From UBA1737 sp964541525 (GTDB lineage: Bacteria > Bacillota_I > Bacilli_A > ML615J-28 > CAG-313), in the NCBI GenBank assembly GCA_964541525.1, contig CAZIQF010000004.1, forward strand, positions 1-64,000: a DNA stretch of 64,000 bases, read 5' to 3'. The notes below the pieces were generated by a model. It did not search any database. It had not been told where the DNA came from and saw only the letters and a list, made by a program, of their open reading frames with translations. The position numbers and the translations under genes were made by a program. This document shows positions 20,612-29,247 of the stretch, in pieces (the first letter of the stretch is position 1; every line of letters begins with the position of its first letter).

Positions 20612-22573
20612 ATGAAGGAGCTAAAAATTGTCGTATGCATCGCAACAATACTTTTACTAACATTAACAAGTTGTAAGAAAAAGAATGATAATGATATAGA
20701 TAAAGACAATAATGATGATCCAGTAAATGCTGAAATAACAAATCTTGAAGAAGTAGAAAGTTGGATAAATGAACAAATTGATCCAATTTTAATTGATGAA
20801 GATTTATATCCATTACCAACACAATATAAAGAAACTGATGTTTCAATTGTTTGGGAATCTTCAAATAAAACAGTTGTTAATAATGAAGGTAGAATTGTCA
20901 AAAGAAATAGTAAAGCGATTTCTGATGTAGATTTAACTTACACAATCACTAATGAACTTAATGAAACTAAATCAGGTAAAATCACTATACAAGTATATCC
21001 GCGAACTTTTTCTTATATGCAAACAAGAGTTGAATCGCAATTTCCTGATAAAATTTACGAATCATTAGATTATATTAATTTAGATATCAGTTCGGCGTTT
21101 ACTATTACTTGGACATCATCTGATCAAAGTGTTTTAAGAGATGATGGTACATATATCAAACCAGAAGTAGATACGATGGTTACCATTAATTATCGTATTC
21201 AAGCAACTGAAGATATTTATCGTGATTATTCATTTCAAGTTAAAGTAGTGTGTGCTACGGATGAAGAAAAATTAGATATGATTTGTAGTTGGATTGAAAA
21301 TGAAAATATTCCTGACCTAAATATTAGCAGCAATATTTCATTACCGACTGCTCATCCTGATCATGGATCAACAATTAGTTGGCAAACTAGTGATGAAACG
21401 GTTATTGCAGTAGACGGTACAGTTACAAGATATATCTTTGATCGTTATGTTGAATTAATTTGTACCATCAATTTAGAAGGTAAAACTTATCAAAAAGCCT
21501 ATTGGTTTAAAGTAGCAGCTAAAGATATCACAGCGATGACTGAAGCTGAAGTCTTAGCGGAATTTATCAGCATTATTGCTGTTGAAAAATTATCAAAACT
21601 ATATTTTAGTGAATATGCAAATATCAATCAATCTTATAATGCACTTAATTTCTTTGATAATAGATGGGAAAGCCAAATTGAACAAATTGCTCCAGTTGGG
21701 TCTAATCGACCAGGAAGATCAATGAGCAGTGTATTGTTTGTCTTAGTTCATGATACAGCGAATAATAAAGTTGGTGCAAATGCAAAAGCTCATGCTAATT
21801 ATGTAGAACAAGGTGGAGGCGGAACAAGCTTTCATTATGTCGTTGGAAATGATGGTATTTATCATTTAATTCCTAATACGGAAGTTGCTTATCATGCTGG
21901 TGATGGAACAGGGGTAATATTTAGTTATTTGGATTCAGGTGTTAAAGCAACTGTAGAACGTCCACACATTTCGATTGACGCTAATGGCTATTTTACGTTT
22001 AATGGTGTATCAAGTAATCTACGAATACCTGAAGGTGCCACAGTTACTTCGTCAATCACACCAAGTGGTCTTCACTGTAAAATTGGTGCTAATGGCAATT
22101 ATTATCTTGCGAAAAACTATTATAATACCGATTATGGTTATATTTCTAATCGAGGCGGTAATAATAATTCCATCGGTATTGAAACATGTGTTGATCAAGG
22201 TAGTGATTATATTAAGACATTAAGATATAATGCCGACTTAGTGGCCAGATTATTAGTTGAAAACAAATTAGATGTCCTAGATGTCATTCAACATAATAAT
22301 TCATCGGGAAAATACTGCCCAGCAGCGATTAAAACCGCAAACTATTGGCAAAATTTTAGAGATTTAGTATCTTTAGAAAAATTTGGTATGGAACATTTTG
22401 ATGGATTAAGTTTTGAATGGCTTAGTAATTCAGCAATTTTATCAAATGATGGGTATATTAATATTCAAACTAATGATGAAACATCAGTTAGTTATTCAGT
22501 AGTTGTAAAACGTGGCGAAGTTGCAATTTATAGTAAAGATTTTACAACAATCTTAGCATCTAATGTTAAATAA
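20612..22573 (+). CDS. Lipoprotein N-acetylmuramoyl-L-alanine amidase (Amidase_2/PGRP fold)
   Basis: A lipoprotein signal (lysine, hydrophobic stretch, lipobox LTSC with cysteine about residue 21) is followed by a lysine/aspartate/asparagine linker. Residues about 45-320 look like three beta-rich Ig-like modules, each with a VW(E/T)S-type core (IVWESSNKT, ITWTSSDQS, ISWQTSDET). The amidase domain (about 365-590) has zinc ligands H380 (LVHDTA), H561 (IQHNN) and C569 (KYCP), plus the IGIETC strand. The family cleaves the bond between MurNAc and the L-alanine of the stem peptide. It lies 37 bp after apeB, with an AAGGAG site. The lipid anchor suggests it acts at the outer membrane face, on self or foreign peptidoglycan. 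Confidence 0.9.
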   Translation: MKELKIVVCIATILLLTLTSCKKKNDNDIDKDNNDDPVNAEITNLEEVESWINEQIDPILIDEDLYPLPTQYKETDVSIVWESSNKTVVNNEGRIVKRNSKAISDVDLTYTITNELNETKSGKITIQVYPRTFSYMQTRVESQFPDKIYESLDYINLDISSAFTITWTSSDQSVLRDDGTYIKPEVDTMVTINYRIQATEDIYRDYSFQVKVVCATDEEKLDMICSWIENENIPDLNISSNISLPTAHPDHGSTISWQTSDETVIAVDGTVTRYIFDRYVELICTINLEGKTYQKAYWFKVAAKDITAMTEAEVLAEFISIIAVEKLSKLYFSEYANINQSYNALNFFDNRWESQIEQIAPVGSNRPGRSMSSVLFVLVHDTANNKVGANAKAHANYVEQGGGGTSFHYVVGNDGIYHLIPNTEVAYHAGDGTGVIFSYLDSGVKATVERPHISIDANGYFTFNGVSSNLRIPEGATVTSSITPSGLHCKIGANGNYYLAKNYYNTDYGYISNRGGNNNSIGIETCVDQGSDYIKTLRYNADLVARLLVENKLDVLDVIQHNNSSGKYCPAAIKTANYWQNFRDLVSLEKFGMEHFDGLSFEWLSNSAILSNDGYINIQTNDETSVSYSVVVKRGEVAIYSKDFTTILASNVK

Positions 22574-22594
22574 AAAAATTTTTTCGCTAATTAG

Positions 22595-22623
22595 TTGATA
22601 AAAATAATTAAATACTATATACT
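22595..22623 (+). promoter_or_regulatory. Promoter driving a candidate non-coding RNA
   Basis: TTGATA (22595-22600), 17 bp spacer, TATACT (22618-22623). An overlapping TATAAT at 22623-22628 is also present. No start codon with a ribosome site follows within 280 bp. Confidence 0.6.
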
Positions 22624-22629
22624 ATAATT

Positions 22630-22914
22630 GGGTGGAGAAAGAGGGTTTATCTTTTTGCTCTTTCGATCGATTACATAAAAACAAAAAGGCTGGGCTTTTA
22701 TCTTTTTTACTCTGTCAACAATGAAAAAGAAATTTTTAGAAAGGTACAAAATGACTCTCTAAAAATTAAAACTCGTGTCCCATACAAACAAAAAAAATTA
22801 GAGTTCTATATCGATCGAGACATTAGTTTCATATTTGAATTATTTCTTTTAGACAAGATAAATTCAAAAGAATTATTAAAGTAGGCTTTTTGAAAAACAA
22901 AAAGCCTATTTTAA
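22630..22914 (+). ncRNA. Candidate structured non-coding RNA of about 285 nt, family not recognised
   Basis: This gene-free interval of over 400 bp has its own promoter upstream and terminator at its end, with another likely promoter (extended -10 TGTTATAAT at 22972-22980) before the next gene. Inside are a GAAAGAG/CTCTTTC hairpin (22637-22664), a long-range 11-bp helix TTTCGATCGAT (22661-22671) with ATCGATCGAGA (22810-22820), a hairpin AATTTTTAGA/TCTAAAAATT (22731-22767) and TTTGAATT/AATTCAAA (22834-22868). The first hairpin and the long-range helix overlap and could be alternative states. I do not see hallmarks of RNase P, tmRNA, SRP RNA or a T-box. Confidence 0.55.
22878..22914 (+). terminator. 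Terminator of the candidate ncRNA
   Basis: TAGGCTTTTTG (22882-22892) pairs with CAAAAAGCCTA (22898-22908) around a five-A loop, followed by a short T-tract. Confidence 0.85.
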
Positions 22915-23009
22915 ATTATTTAACCACTTAATAAAATAGATAATTAAAAAATAACAAAAACTTTAATAATATGTTATAATACAAGTAAATAATAATAAGG
23001 AGTGAAATC

Positions 23010-23303
23010 ATGATTAAGCATATTGTATGTTTTAAGATTAAAGAAGAATATCAAAATTTAATTGTTGAGGCTAAAAAAACTCTATTATCAATGAAAGAAC
23101 ATATTGATTATTTAATTGATATTCAAGTAGGAATTGATTTTCTACATAGTGAAAGAAGTTATGATTTAATTTTAGAAGTAACATTAGAAAATAAAGAAAT
23201 GCTTGATATTTATCAAAAAAATGAATATCATTGTAGTGTAGTAAAGCCATTAATGCATAAAATAAGAGTAAGCAGTGTTGCAGTAGATTATGAGGTTGAA
23301 TAA
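23010..23303 (+). CDS. Dabb (stress-responsive alpha/beta-barrel) domain protein
   Basis: This 97-residue protein starts MIKHIVCFKIK and continues with a short helix, a DIQVGIDFLHSERSYDLIL strand pair and a C-terminal Y..H.xVxP-like segment, the layout of the Dabb ferredoxin-like fold. The biochemical role of such small proteins varies and is not given by the sequence. It opens a tight operon: its stop is directly followed by the ATG of the phosphodiesterase gene. An AAGGAG site lies before the start. Confidence 0.82.
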   Translation: MIKHIVCFKIKEEYQNLIVEAKKTLLSMKEHIDYLIDIQVGIDFLHSERSYDLILEVTLENKEMLDIYQKNEYHCSVVKPLMHKIRVSSVAVDYEVE

Positions 23304-23846
23304 ATGAAATATTTAATTATCAGTGATATTCATGGAAGCTATCATTACTTGCAAGATGTTCTTGCAAATGAATTGTATGATAAACTATTATTATTAGGTG
23401 ATATATTACCACATGGTCCTCGCAATGATTTACCACTTGGTTATGAACCAAAAAAGGTCATGACAATGTTAAATTCTTTAAAAGATAAAATTATTTGTGT
23501 AAGGGGTAATTGTGATGCGGCTGTTGATGATATGGTATTAGCATTTCCGATTTTAGAAATGGCTGTGATTGTTGAAGAAGGTATTAGTTATTATTTAACT
23601 CATGGTCATCAATATCATCCCGATAATTTACTTGCAGTTAATAATTCAGTAGTATTATATGGACATACACATATATCAAAAATTGAAAAAATTGGGACTA
23701 ATATATATATTAATCCGGGATCAATTAGTATTCCTAAAGATGGCTATAATAGTTATGCAACATTAGAAAACGGAAAACTAATTATTAAAGATTATAGACA
23801 AAACCCAATTAAAGAAATTGATATCAAGAAGGAGTTATATGAATAA
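23304..23846 (+). CDS. yfcE: YfcE-type metallophosphodiesterase
   Basis: The 180-residue protein shows calcineurin-like phosphoesterase motifs in order: SDIHGSY (metal-binding D and H), LLLGDIL, VRGNCD (the GN(H/C)D motif), LTHGHQ and YGHTH, then NPGSISIPK. This spacing matches the YfcE/MJ0936 family, which hydrolyses phosphodiesters using two metal ions. The physiological substrate is not known. No signal peptide is seen, so it is cytoplasmic. It begins immediately after the Dabb gene and overlaps the thioesterase start by 8 bp. Confidence 0.92.
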   Translation: MKYLIISDIHGSYHYLQDVLANELYDKLLLLGDILPHGPRNDLPLGYEPKKVMTMLNSLKDKIICVRGNCDAAVDDMVLAFPILEMAVIVEEGISYYLTHGHQYHPDNLLAVNNSVVLYGHTHISKIEKIGTNIYINPGSISIPKDGYNSYATLENGKLIIKDYRQNPIKEIDIKKELYE

Positions 23847-24558
23847 GTTAGTTTATGATCAAGTTTTTACCTTAACTACAGGGATGTTTGATGAACAAGA
23901 ATCAATTAAACCATATGCAATTTTAGATATTTTTCAAACAATTGCATCTGCTCATGCCGATTTATTAGGTTGTGGAACAGCGTTTTGTAATGAGCATCAT
24001 TATGGATGGATATTAGCCCGACAAGAATGTTTTATTTATCAAAGTCCAAAACCAAAAGATCAAGTTATAGTGACAACCTTTCCGCATAAACCAGGTATAA
24101 TTGATTTTAAACGTGAATATATAATGAAATCATTAGAAGGAGAAATTCTTGCACGTGGATGTGCTTTATGGGTTTTAGTTGATTTTAATACACATAAAAT
24201 GGTTAAAACAAGTAATATTTATCCTGATGGTGAATTTGTAATGGAAACTCAATTTCCTGGTAAAGTTGCAAGACCAGCTAGTGTTAAAGAAGAAGGAGAG
24301 TTTATCAATCTATATCAAGTTAAAAAATCTAATATTGATGTTTATCATCATATGAATAATGCTAAATATGCTGAAGTTATGTTTAATTATGCTGAATTAG
24401 ATGCGTCAAAGATTAAATACTTTGCAATTTGTTACCATAATGAAATTAAAGAACAAACATCAATGCAAATCTTTAAACATGTAATAGGTAATGATGTTTA
24501 TCTTACTGGGTGTATGAATGATACAATCATTTTTACATCGGTATTAAAAGGAGCGTAG
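23839..24558 (+). CDS. Acyl-ACP thioesterase
   Basis: I place the start at the ATG at 23839, five bases after AAGGAG (23829-23834); an earlier in-frame start at 23818 would lie upstream of this site. The 239-residue protein has two hot-dog halves. The first contains GWILARQECFIYQSP and the RGCALWVLVD strand. The second carries DVYHHMNNAKYAE, with the asparagine/histidine cluster characteristic of acyl-ACP thioesterases (PF01643). These release fatty acids from acyl carrier protein and end chain growth. No fatty acid synthesis gene is nearby in the window, and chain-length preference is unknown. Confidence 0.88.
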   Translation: MNKLVYDQVFTLTTGMFDEQESIKPYAILDIFQTIASAHADLLGCGTAFCNEHHYGWILARQECFIYQSPKPKDQVIVTTFPHKPGIIDFKREYIMKSLEGEILARGCALWVLVDFNTHKMVKTSNIYPDGEFVMETQFPGKVARPASVKEEGEFINLYQVKKSNIDVYHHMNNAKYAEVMFNYAELDASKIKYFAICYHNEIKEQTSMQIFKHVIGNDVYLTGCMNDTIIFTSVLKGA

Positions 24559-24560
24559 AA

Positions 24561-25241
24561 ATGAAATTAACTAATTTAGAAAATACATTTACTATTTTTG
24601 GAATGTTTGCTGTATTTGATGAGGATACAATTGCGATTATTAATAAACTATATTCTGATTGCAATATTTCCATTAATCAAGAACCGAACAATCCCAATAA
24701 TAAATCTGGTAAAGTTTTGAAAATTACCGATTTAAAACGTCATTTGAATATTATTATGCGTCCAACTCGGATTGATGTTAAATTACCAGGGACTGCAGAT
24801 GATAATTTTTCGCCAGTTATGAAGGTAGCTAGTGAAGTATTTAATACTTTACATCAAATGTTTGAAGGATGTAATGCTAATCGAATTGCTTATGTTAGAA
24901 GTGAATTTGTCTTTGATGAAGACGGTGAAGTAATGCAAAAATTAAGTAATCAAATTGCTTTCTTACCAAAGAACAATCCAACTACAGAATTGACACTTAG
25001 AATTAATGTACCAGAATATATTCAAGATGAAGCAGTTAATGTTGTATTAAACATTAATAATGTGATGATTGGTAATAATTCCGAACCAAATACTAAACGT
25101 CGTGCAATTATGATTACTCAAGACATAAATACAATTGTTCAAAATGTTGATAATCGTTTTGAATTAAATTGTTTAATGCCATATTTTGAAGAAATGCATA
25201 ATATGACCAAAGATCGTCTTAATTACTTTGAAAGTCTTTAA
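24561..25241 (+). CDS. Uncharacterised 226-residue soluble protein
   Basis: I do not recognise this family. The protein has no signal peptide or membrane helix, alternates predicted strands and helices, and contains IIMRPTRIDVKLPG and a later LTLRINVPEYIQDEAV segment. It starts two bases after the thioesterase stop, so it is the last gene of the Dabb-yfcE-thioesterase operon, and a strong terminator follows. It could be an accessory or host-specific protein; nothing in the sequence fixes a function. Confidence 0.85.
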   Translation: MKLTNLENTFTIFGMFAVFDEDTIAIINKLYSDCNISINQEPNNPNNKSGKVLKITDLKRHLNIIMRPTRIDVKLPGTADDNFSPVMKVASEVFNTLHQMFEGCNANRIAYVRSEFVFDEDGEVMQKLSNQIAFLPKNNPTTELTLRINVPEYIQDEAVNVVLNINNVMIGNNSEPNTKRRAIMITQDINTIVQNVDNRFELNCLMPYFEEMHNMTKDRLNYFESL

Positions 25242-25246
25242 TAATG

Positions 25247-25294
25247 AATAGATTATTAGATTATTACATATAATTTAATAATCTATTTTTTTTA
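25247..25294 (+). terminator. Terminator between the four-gene operon and cysK
   Basis: AATAGATTATTA (25247-25258) pairs perfectly with TAATAATCTATT (25276-25287), followed by eight T. It ends only about 18 bp before the cysK start, and the loop contains TATAAT (25269-25274), so cysK either has a promoter inside this hairpin or depends on read-through. Confidence 0.88.
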
Positions 25295-25312
25295 TTTAGG
25301 AGGTAAGTGGGT

Positions 25313-26230
25313 ATGGAATCATTAGCATTATTAATTGGTAACACTCCTTTAATTAAAGCTGATCATCTAATTAAAAAATATCAATTAAGTGCCAAACTAT
25401 ATTTAAAGGTCGAAAAATATAATTTATCAGGATCAGTTAAAGATCGAATCGTTTACTATATTTTGAAAAAACTAATTGAACAAAAAAGAATTAATCAAGA
25501 AACCACAATTATTGAAGCTACGAGTGGTAATACTGGGATTAGTATTGCCTGTTTATGTTGTTATTTAAAATTATCATGTATTATTGTGATGCCAGAAACA
25601 GCATCAATCGAACGTACTAAATATCTTAAGAGTTATCGAGCTAGGATAATTTATTCGCCAGCTAGTGAAGGGATGTTAGGCGCGAACAAAGTAGTAAATG
25701 AGTATTTAAAAACCCATCATAACGTTTATTCAATTAATCAATTTGCAAATGAACTGGGCGTTCTTGCCCACTATGAAACAACTGGTAAAGAAATTTATCA
25801 GCAAGTAGAAAATGTCGATATATTTATTTCAGGAATTGGTACTGGTACTACATTTAGTGGTTGTAGTAAATATTTAAAAGAGCAAAATCCTAATACGTTA
25901 TGTGTAGGAGTTTTACCTAAAGGAGCAAATATTTTAAATGGTGAAAAATCATCACATCAAATTGAAGGAATAGGACCTAATTTTGTTCCTAGTACGTTAG
26001 ACCAATCATTAATTGATGAAATCTGTGAAGTATCATCACAGGATGCTTTATTTTATACTAAGGAATTATTAGAAGAGGGGTTGTTTTGTGGAATATCAAG
26101 TGGAGCAGCACTAAAGGCGGGAATTGATTATGCGAAAAGATTAGAAAATCAAAACAAAACGATTGTTGTCATCCTTCCTGATGGTGGTGAACGTTATTTT
26201 TCTAAACAGTTAGGTGATGAAAAATGTTAA
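25313..26230 (+). CDS. cysK: O-acetylserine (thiol)-lyase / cysteine synthase
   Basis: This PLP enzyme makes cysteine from O-acetylserine and sulfide. Visible motifs are IGNTPLI, the PLP lysine K43 in SGSVKDR, the substrate loop EATSGNTGIS, the phosphate-binding GIGTGTTFSG and CGISSGAA near the end. I chose the ATG at 25313, eight bases after AGGAGGT (25298-25304); a GTG at 25307 is only two bases from that site. Its last codons overlap the serine acetyltransferase start by 7 bp. At about 305 residues it is of normal CysK size. A CysM or cystathionine-synthase-like specificity cannot be excluded. Confidence 0.93.
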   Translation: MESLALLIGNTPLIKADHLIKKYQLSAKLYLKVEKYNLSGSVKDRIVYYILKKLIEQKRINQETTIIEATSGNTGISIACLCCYLKLSCIIVMPETASIERTKYLKSYRARIIYSPASEGMLGANKVVNEYLKTHHNVYSINQFANELGVLAHYETTGKEIYQQVENVDIFISGIGTGTTFSGCSKYLKEQNPNTLCVGVLPKGANILNGEKSSHQIEGIGPNFVPSTLDQSLIDEICEVSSQDALFYTKELLEEGLFCGISSGAALKAGIDYAKRLENQNKTIVVILPDGGERYFSKQLGDEKC

Positions 26231-26982
26231 AAGAAATAGTAACAGAACTTGCAACTATGGATCAAGATCTCAATCTTTTTCCATCAATTGACCAAGATAT
26301 GGTCATTAAATTTATTAATGATTTAAAAAAGTTACTTTTTAGTCACATTTATCAAACAAAAATTAAGATTGAAGATTTATATGATTTATTAAATCGAATC
26401 CTAAATCAAGTCGTAAAAAATCATCAATTAATTACTGATTTATTTTTTAACCAATTAATTGAAATCAAAAAAATCCTATTAACCGATGTTCAAGCATTTT
26501 ATGAAAAAGATCCAGCTGTTAATAGAAAAGCCGAAATCGTTTTTACTTATAATAGCTTTAATGCCATCTATATTTACCGCATTGCTCACATATTAGATCA
26601 ATTAGAAGTACCAATTATTCCACGGATTATTACAGAATATGCTCATAGTATCTCTGGGATTGATATTCATCCCAAAGCCAATATCGGTAATTCATTCTTT
26701 ATTGATCATGGTACGGGAATTGTCATCGGTGAAACAACCGTAATCGGTAATAGTGTATCCATTTATCAAGGTGTAACACTAGGAGCACTTAGTACTAAAG
26801 ATGCGAAAAGTTTGAAAAATTGTAAAAGACATCCGACCATCTTAGATAATGTGGTAATCTATGCCAACACAACAATTCTTGGTGGCAAGACTGTGATTGG
26901 TAATAATTGTGTGATTGGAGCATCTTGTTTTATTGTCAAAAGTGTTGCAGATAATTCGGTAATTACATTAAAAAATCAATAG
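26224..26982 (+). CDS. cysE: Serine O-acetyltransferase
   Basis: The N-terminal half is helical. The C-terminal half is a left-handed beta-helix of hexapeptide repeats: SGIDIHPKANIG, FFIDHGTGIVIGE, VSIYQGVTLG and KRHPTILDNVVIYANTTILG, with the DHGTG histidine/aspartate pair of the CysE active site. The enzyme makes O-acetylserine from serine and acetyl-CoA for the CysK product encoded just before it. At 252 residues with a long helical N-domain it resembles the EpsC-like SAT form. The 7-bp overlap with cysK suggests coupled translation. Confidence 0.93.
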   Translation: MLKEIVTELATMDQDLNLFPSIDQDMVIKFINDLKKLLFSHIYQTKIKIEDLYDLLNRILNQVVKNHQLITDLFFNQLIEIKKILLTDVQAFYEKDPAVNRKAEIVFTYNSFNAIYIYRIAHILDQLEVPIIPRIITEYAHSISGIDIHPKANIGNSFFIDHGTGIVIGETTVIGNSVSIYQGVTLGALSTKDAKSLKNCKRHPTILDNVVIYANTTILGGKTVIGNNCVIGASCFIVKSVADNSVITLKNQ

Positions 26983-27062
26983 TTTAGAGATATGAAGTAA
27001 TTAAAATTAAGGTAAAGTTGTCAGTATTAATGTCAAAATTTAACTAAATATAGTATTATTAT

Positions 27063-27091
27063 TTGTGTTAAGATCGAAAATATGGTATAAT
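27063..27091 (+). promoter_or_regulatory. Promoter for the Na/Pi symporter gene
   Basis: TTGTGT (27063-27068), 17 bp spacer, TATAAT (27086-27091) preceded by TGG, an extended -10. Confidence 0.7.
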
Positions 27092-27140
27092 ACTTTATAG
27101 AATGATGAAAAATAAATAAAAGGATAAAAAACAAGATATT

Positions 27141-28847
27141 ATGGTAAGTTATTGGATAGAGACAATTCTTTTTATGATTGGTGCAATCGGGGCTTTGCTT
27201 TTAGGTTTTGAAATTTTAAGTGCAAATATTACAAAACTATTTCATAGTGGTTTAAAAAAAATTTTTAATAAAACCACAAAAAATCCATTGCTTGGTGTCG
27301 GTATTGGTGCCGCAGCAACGATTATTATGCAGTCATCATCAGCAACTACCGTTTTAGTTGTTGGTTTTGTTAATACCGGAATTATGAATTTAGCTCAGGC
27401 GACAGCTTTAATTATGGGGTCAAATATCGGAACTACTATTACTGCTCAACTTGCAGCTTTAAATTCATTTAACTTTAGTTATTATGCAATAGCGTTTGCT
27501 GGAATTGGTGCGTTTATAACGATGCTTGCAAAGAAAGATCGATTCAAAACATTAGGTCATGCTTTTGCTGGCTTTGGGGTTTTATTTATTGGTCTTGAAT
27601 GTATCTCTTTAGCTATTGCTAATGAATATAATGGTGAGCCACTTGTTAAAAATACGATTCAACATGTTCTCGCAAATGTTGGGGATTTAGGCTCATTTGC
27701 TCCATTCCTGTTATATTTTTTAGGAATTGTTATTACGGCTGTTGTACAATCATCATCTTTAGTTACAACGATTATTATATCACTTGCGGCTGCTGGCATT
27801 TATATCGGTGCTGGTGATGCTAATCACTTAAACAATAATGTCTTGTTTTTAATTTTAGGGACAAATATCGGTACTTGTGTAACTGCTTTGATTTCCTCAA
27901 TGGGAGCTTCAACGAATGCAAAACGAGCCAGTATGATTCATTTATTATTTAATGTCTTTGGTTCAATTCTTTTTATGATCTTCCTACTATTATATCCGAA
28001 CTTTATGGAAGACACTTTCTGTAAATGGTTTAAAGAACCATCTACGCAAATTGCGATGTTCCATACATTCTTTAATATTAGTTGTACATTAATTTTCATT
28101 TGGTTTATTAATGTTTTTGTTAAATTATCAATGCTTTTAGTTAAGGATAAGAAACAAGAAAGTAAAGATCATAATCTTGTATATATTGATGAACGTTTAA
28201 TCAATACCCCATCGGTTGCTGTTCATCAAGTGCGAAAAGAACTATCACTAATGTACCGAAAAGCAGTTAATGTTTTAAGTATTGCGTTAAAGGCCTTTCT
28301 TGCGAAGGATAATACCAAAAAAGAAGAAGTTGATACGCTTAACGAAGAATTAGAAGTAACTAATAAATTATTAATTGAATTTATGGTTAAATTAACTAAC
28401 CAAAATGTAGCTTATGAAGATGAATGTACGCTATCTAGTTTTCACCGAACTTTAAATGATATCTTACGTATCGGTGAAATTGGCGATAATATTTGTAAAT
28501 ATACTCGTCAAACAATCAATAATGAATTAGAGTTTTCAGCAAATGTATATCAAGAAATTGAAAAAATGTATACTACTATTTTAATTCTTTACGATAAAAC
28601 GGATGAAATATTCCTATCTAAAAATCTAAATAAAATCAGTGAAGCTGATCTTGTGGAAGAACAAGTCGATAATATGCGTAAGAATCTAATTAAAGATCAT
28701 TTCGATCGCTTAAATCGTGGTGAATGTCAACCACAAAATAGTGGCGTTTTTGTTAATTTGGTTAATAATCTAGAAAGAGCTGCAGACCACATGATCTATA
28801 TTGCATATTCGGTTAAAGAAGCTTTTGAACAAAATAAGAATCAATAA
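27141..28847 (+). CDS. Na+/phosphate cotransporter (NptA/YjbB type) with PhoU-like C-domain
   Basis: Residues about 5-335 are membrane-embedded and contain two inverted copies of the family motif: MQSSSATTV followed by GSNIGTTIT, and VQSSSLVTT followed by GTNIGTCVT. From about residue 360 to the end the protein is a soluble helical bundle like PhoU, as in bacterial YjbB and NptA proteins. Family members move phosphate with sodium. The ribosome site (AAAAGGA, 27117-27124) is rather far from this ATG (16 bases), but no better start is visible. It is monocistronic. Confidence 0.9.
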   Translation: MVSYWIETILFMIGAIGALLLGFEILSANITKLFHSGLKKIFNKTTKNPLLGVGIGAAATIIMQSSSATTVLVVGFVNTGIMNLAQATALIMGSNIGTTITAQLAALNSFNFSYYAIAFAGIGAFITMLAKKDRFKTLGHAFAGFGVLFIGLECISLAIANEYNGEPLVKNTIQHVLANVGDLGSFAPFLLYFLGIVITAVVQSSSLVTTIIISLAAAGIYIGAGDANHLNNNVLFLILGTNIGTCVTALISSMGASTNAKRASMIHLLFNVFGSILFMIFLLLYPNFMEDTFCKWFKEPSTQIAMFHTFFNISCTLIFIWFINVFVKLSMLLVKDKKQESKDHNLVYIDERLINTPSVAVHQVRKELSLMYRKAVNVLSIALKAFLAKDNTKKEEVDTLNEELEVTNKLLIEFMVKLTNQNVAYEDECTLSSFHRTLNDILRIGEIGDNICKYTRQTINNELEFSANVYQEIEKMYTTILILYDKTDEIFLSKNLNKISEADLVEEQVDNMRKNLIKDHFDRLNRGECQPQNSGVFVNLVNNLERAADHMIYIAYSVKEAFEQNKNQ

Positions 28848-28852
28848 AAAAG

Positions 28853-28884
28853 AAAGTAGGTCATTTTGTTTGACCTGCTTTTCC
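28853..28884 (+). terminator. Terminator after the Na/Pi symporter
   Basis: AAAGTAGGTCA (28853-28863) pairs with TGACCTGCTTT (28871-28881) with one G-U pair, followed by T residues. Confidence 0.85.
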
Positions 28885-28921
28885 TTTATTAACTATTTAT
28901 GCAATCTTTAAAATCAATCAT

Positions 28922-28951
28922 TTGACAAAATTAACTAATCTATAGTATAAT
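28922..28951 (+). promoter_or_regulatory. Promoter of the thrS leader
   Basis: TTGACA (28922-28927), 18 bp spacer, TATAAT (28946-28951). Confidence 0.85.
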
Positions 28952-28957
28952 ATTGAC

Positions 28958-29226
28958 ATATTAGAACGTTGAACAGGATACGATTATTAGATACTAATTT
29001 ACTAGTGAGGTAGGATAGTGAAAACTACTAAATCAAGACTAATAGTTACTCCCTGCGAGTTATTCTTTAGAAATATTGAACGTATTATCTGCGTTAAAGA
29101 TAGTAAAGGGCATAGTTGTTTAACTATGAACTAAGGTGGTACCGCGAAAAAAAAGAATAAAAGCCGCTATTTTTTCGTCCTTAGAAATAAATGTTTAATT
29201 ACATTAATATTTCTAAGGCTTTTTAT
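28958..29226 (+). promoter_or_regulatory. T-box leader controlling thrS
   Basis: The hallmark T-box AAGGTGGTACCGCG is at 29133-29146. CGTCCTT (29176-29182) can pair with the AAGG side to form the antiterminator, or start the terminator CCTTAGAAATA (29179-29189) / TATTTCTAAGG (29208-29218) with a T-run. The upstream part forms stem I. Threonine-type ACT triplets occur at 29024-29029, but I cannot prove which bases are the specifier. Uncharged tRNA-Thr binding would favour read-through into thrS. Confidence 0.95.
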
Positions 29227-29247
29227 ATTTTAGGAGGAATTTAAAAT

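Noticed and set aside
22630..22914. Assignment of this RNA as RNase P RNA, tmRNA or SRP RNA
   Set aside because: The invariant sequences of these RNAs (GAGGAAAGTCC, the tmRNA tRNA-like ends, the SRP GGAAGGAAGCAGC loop) are absent.
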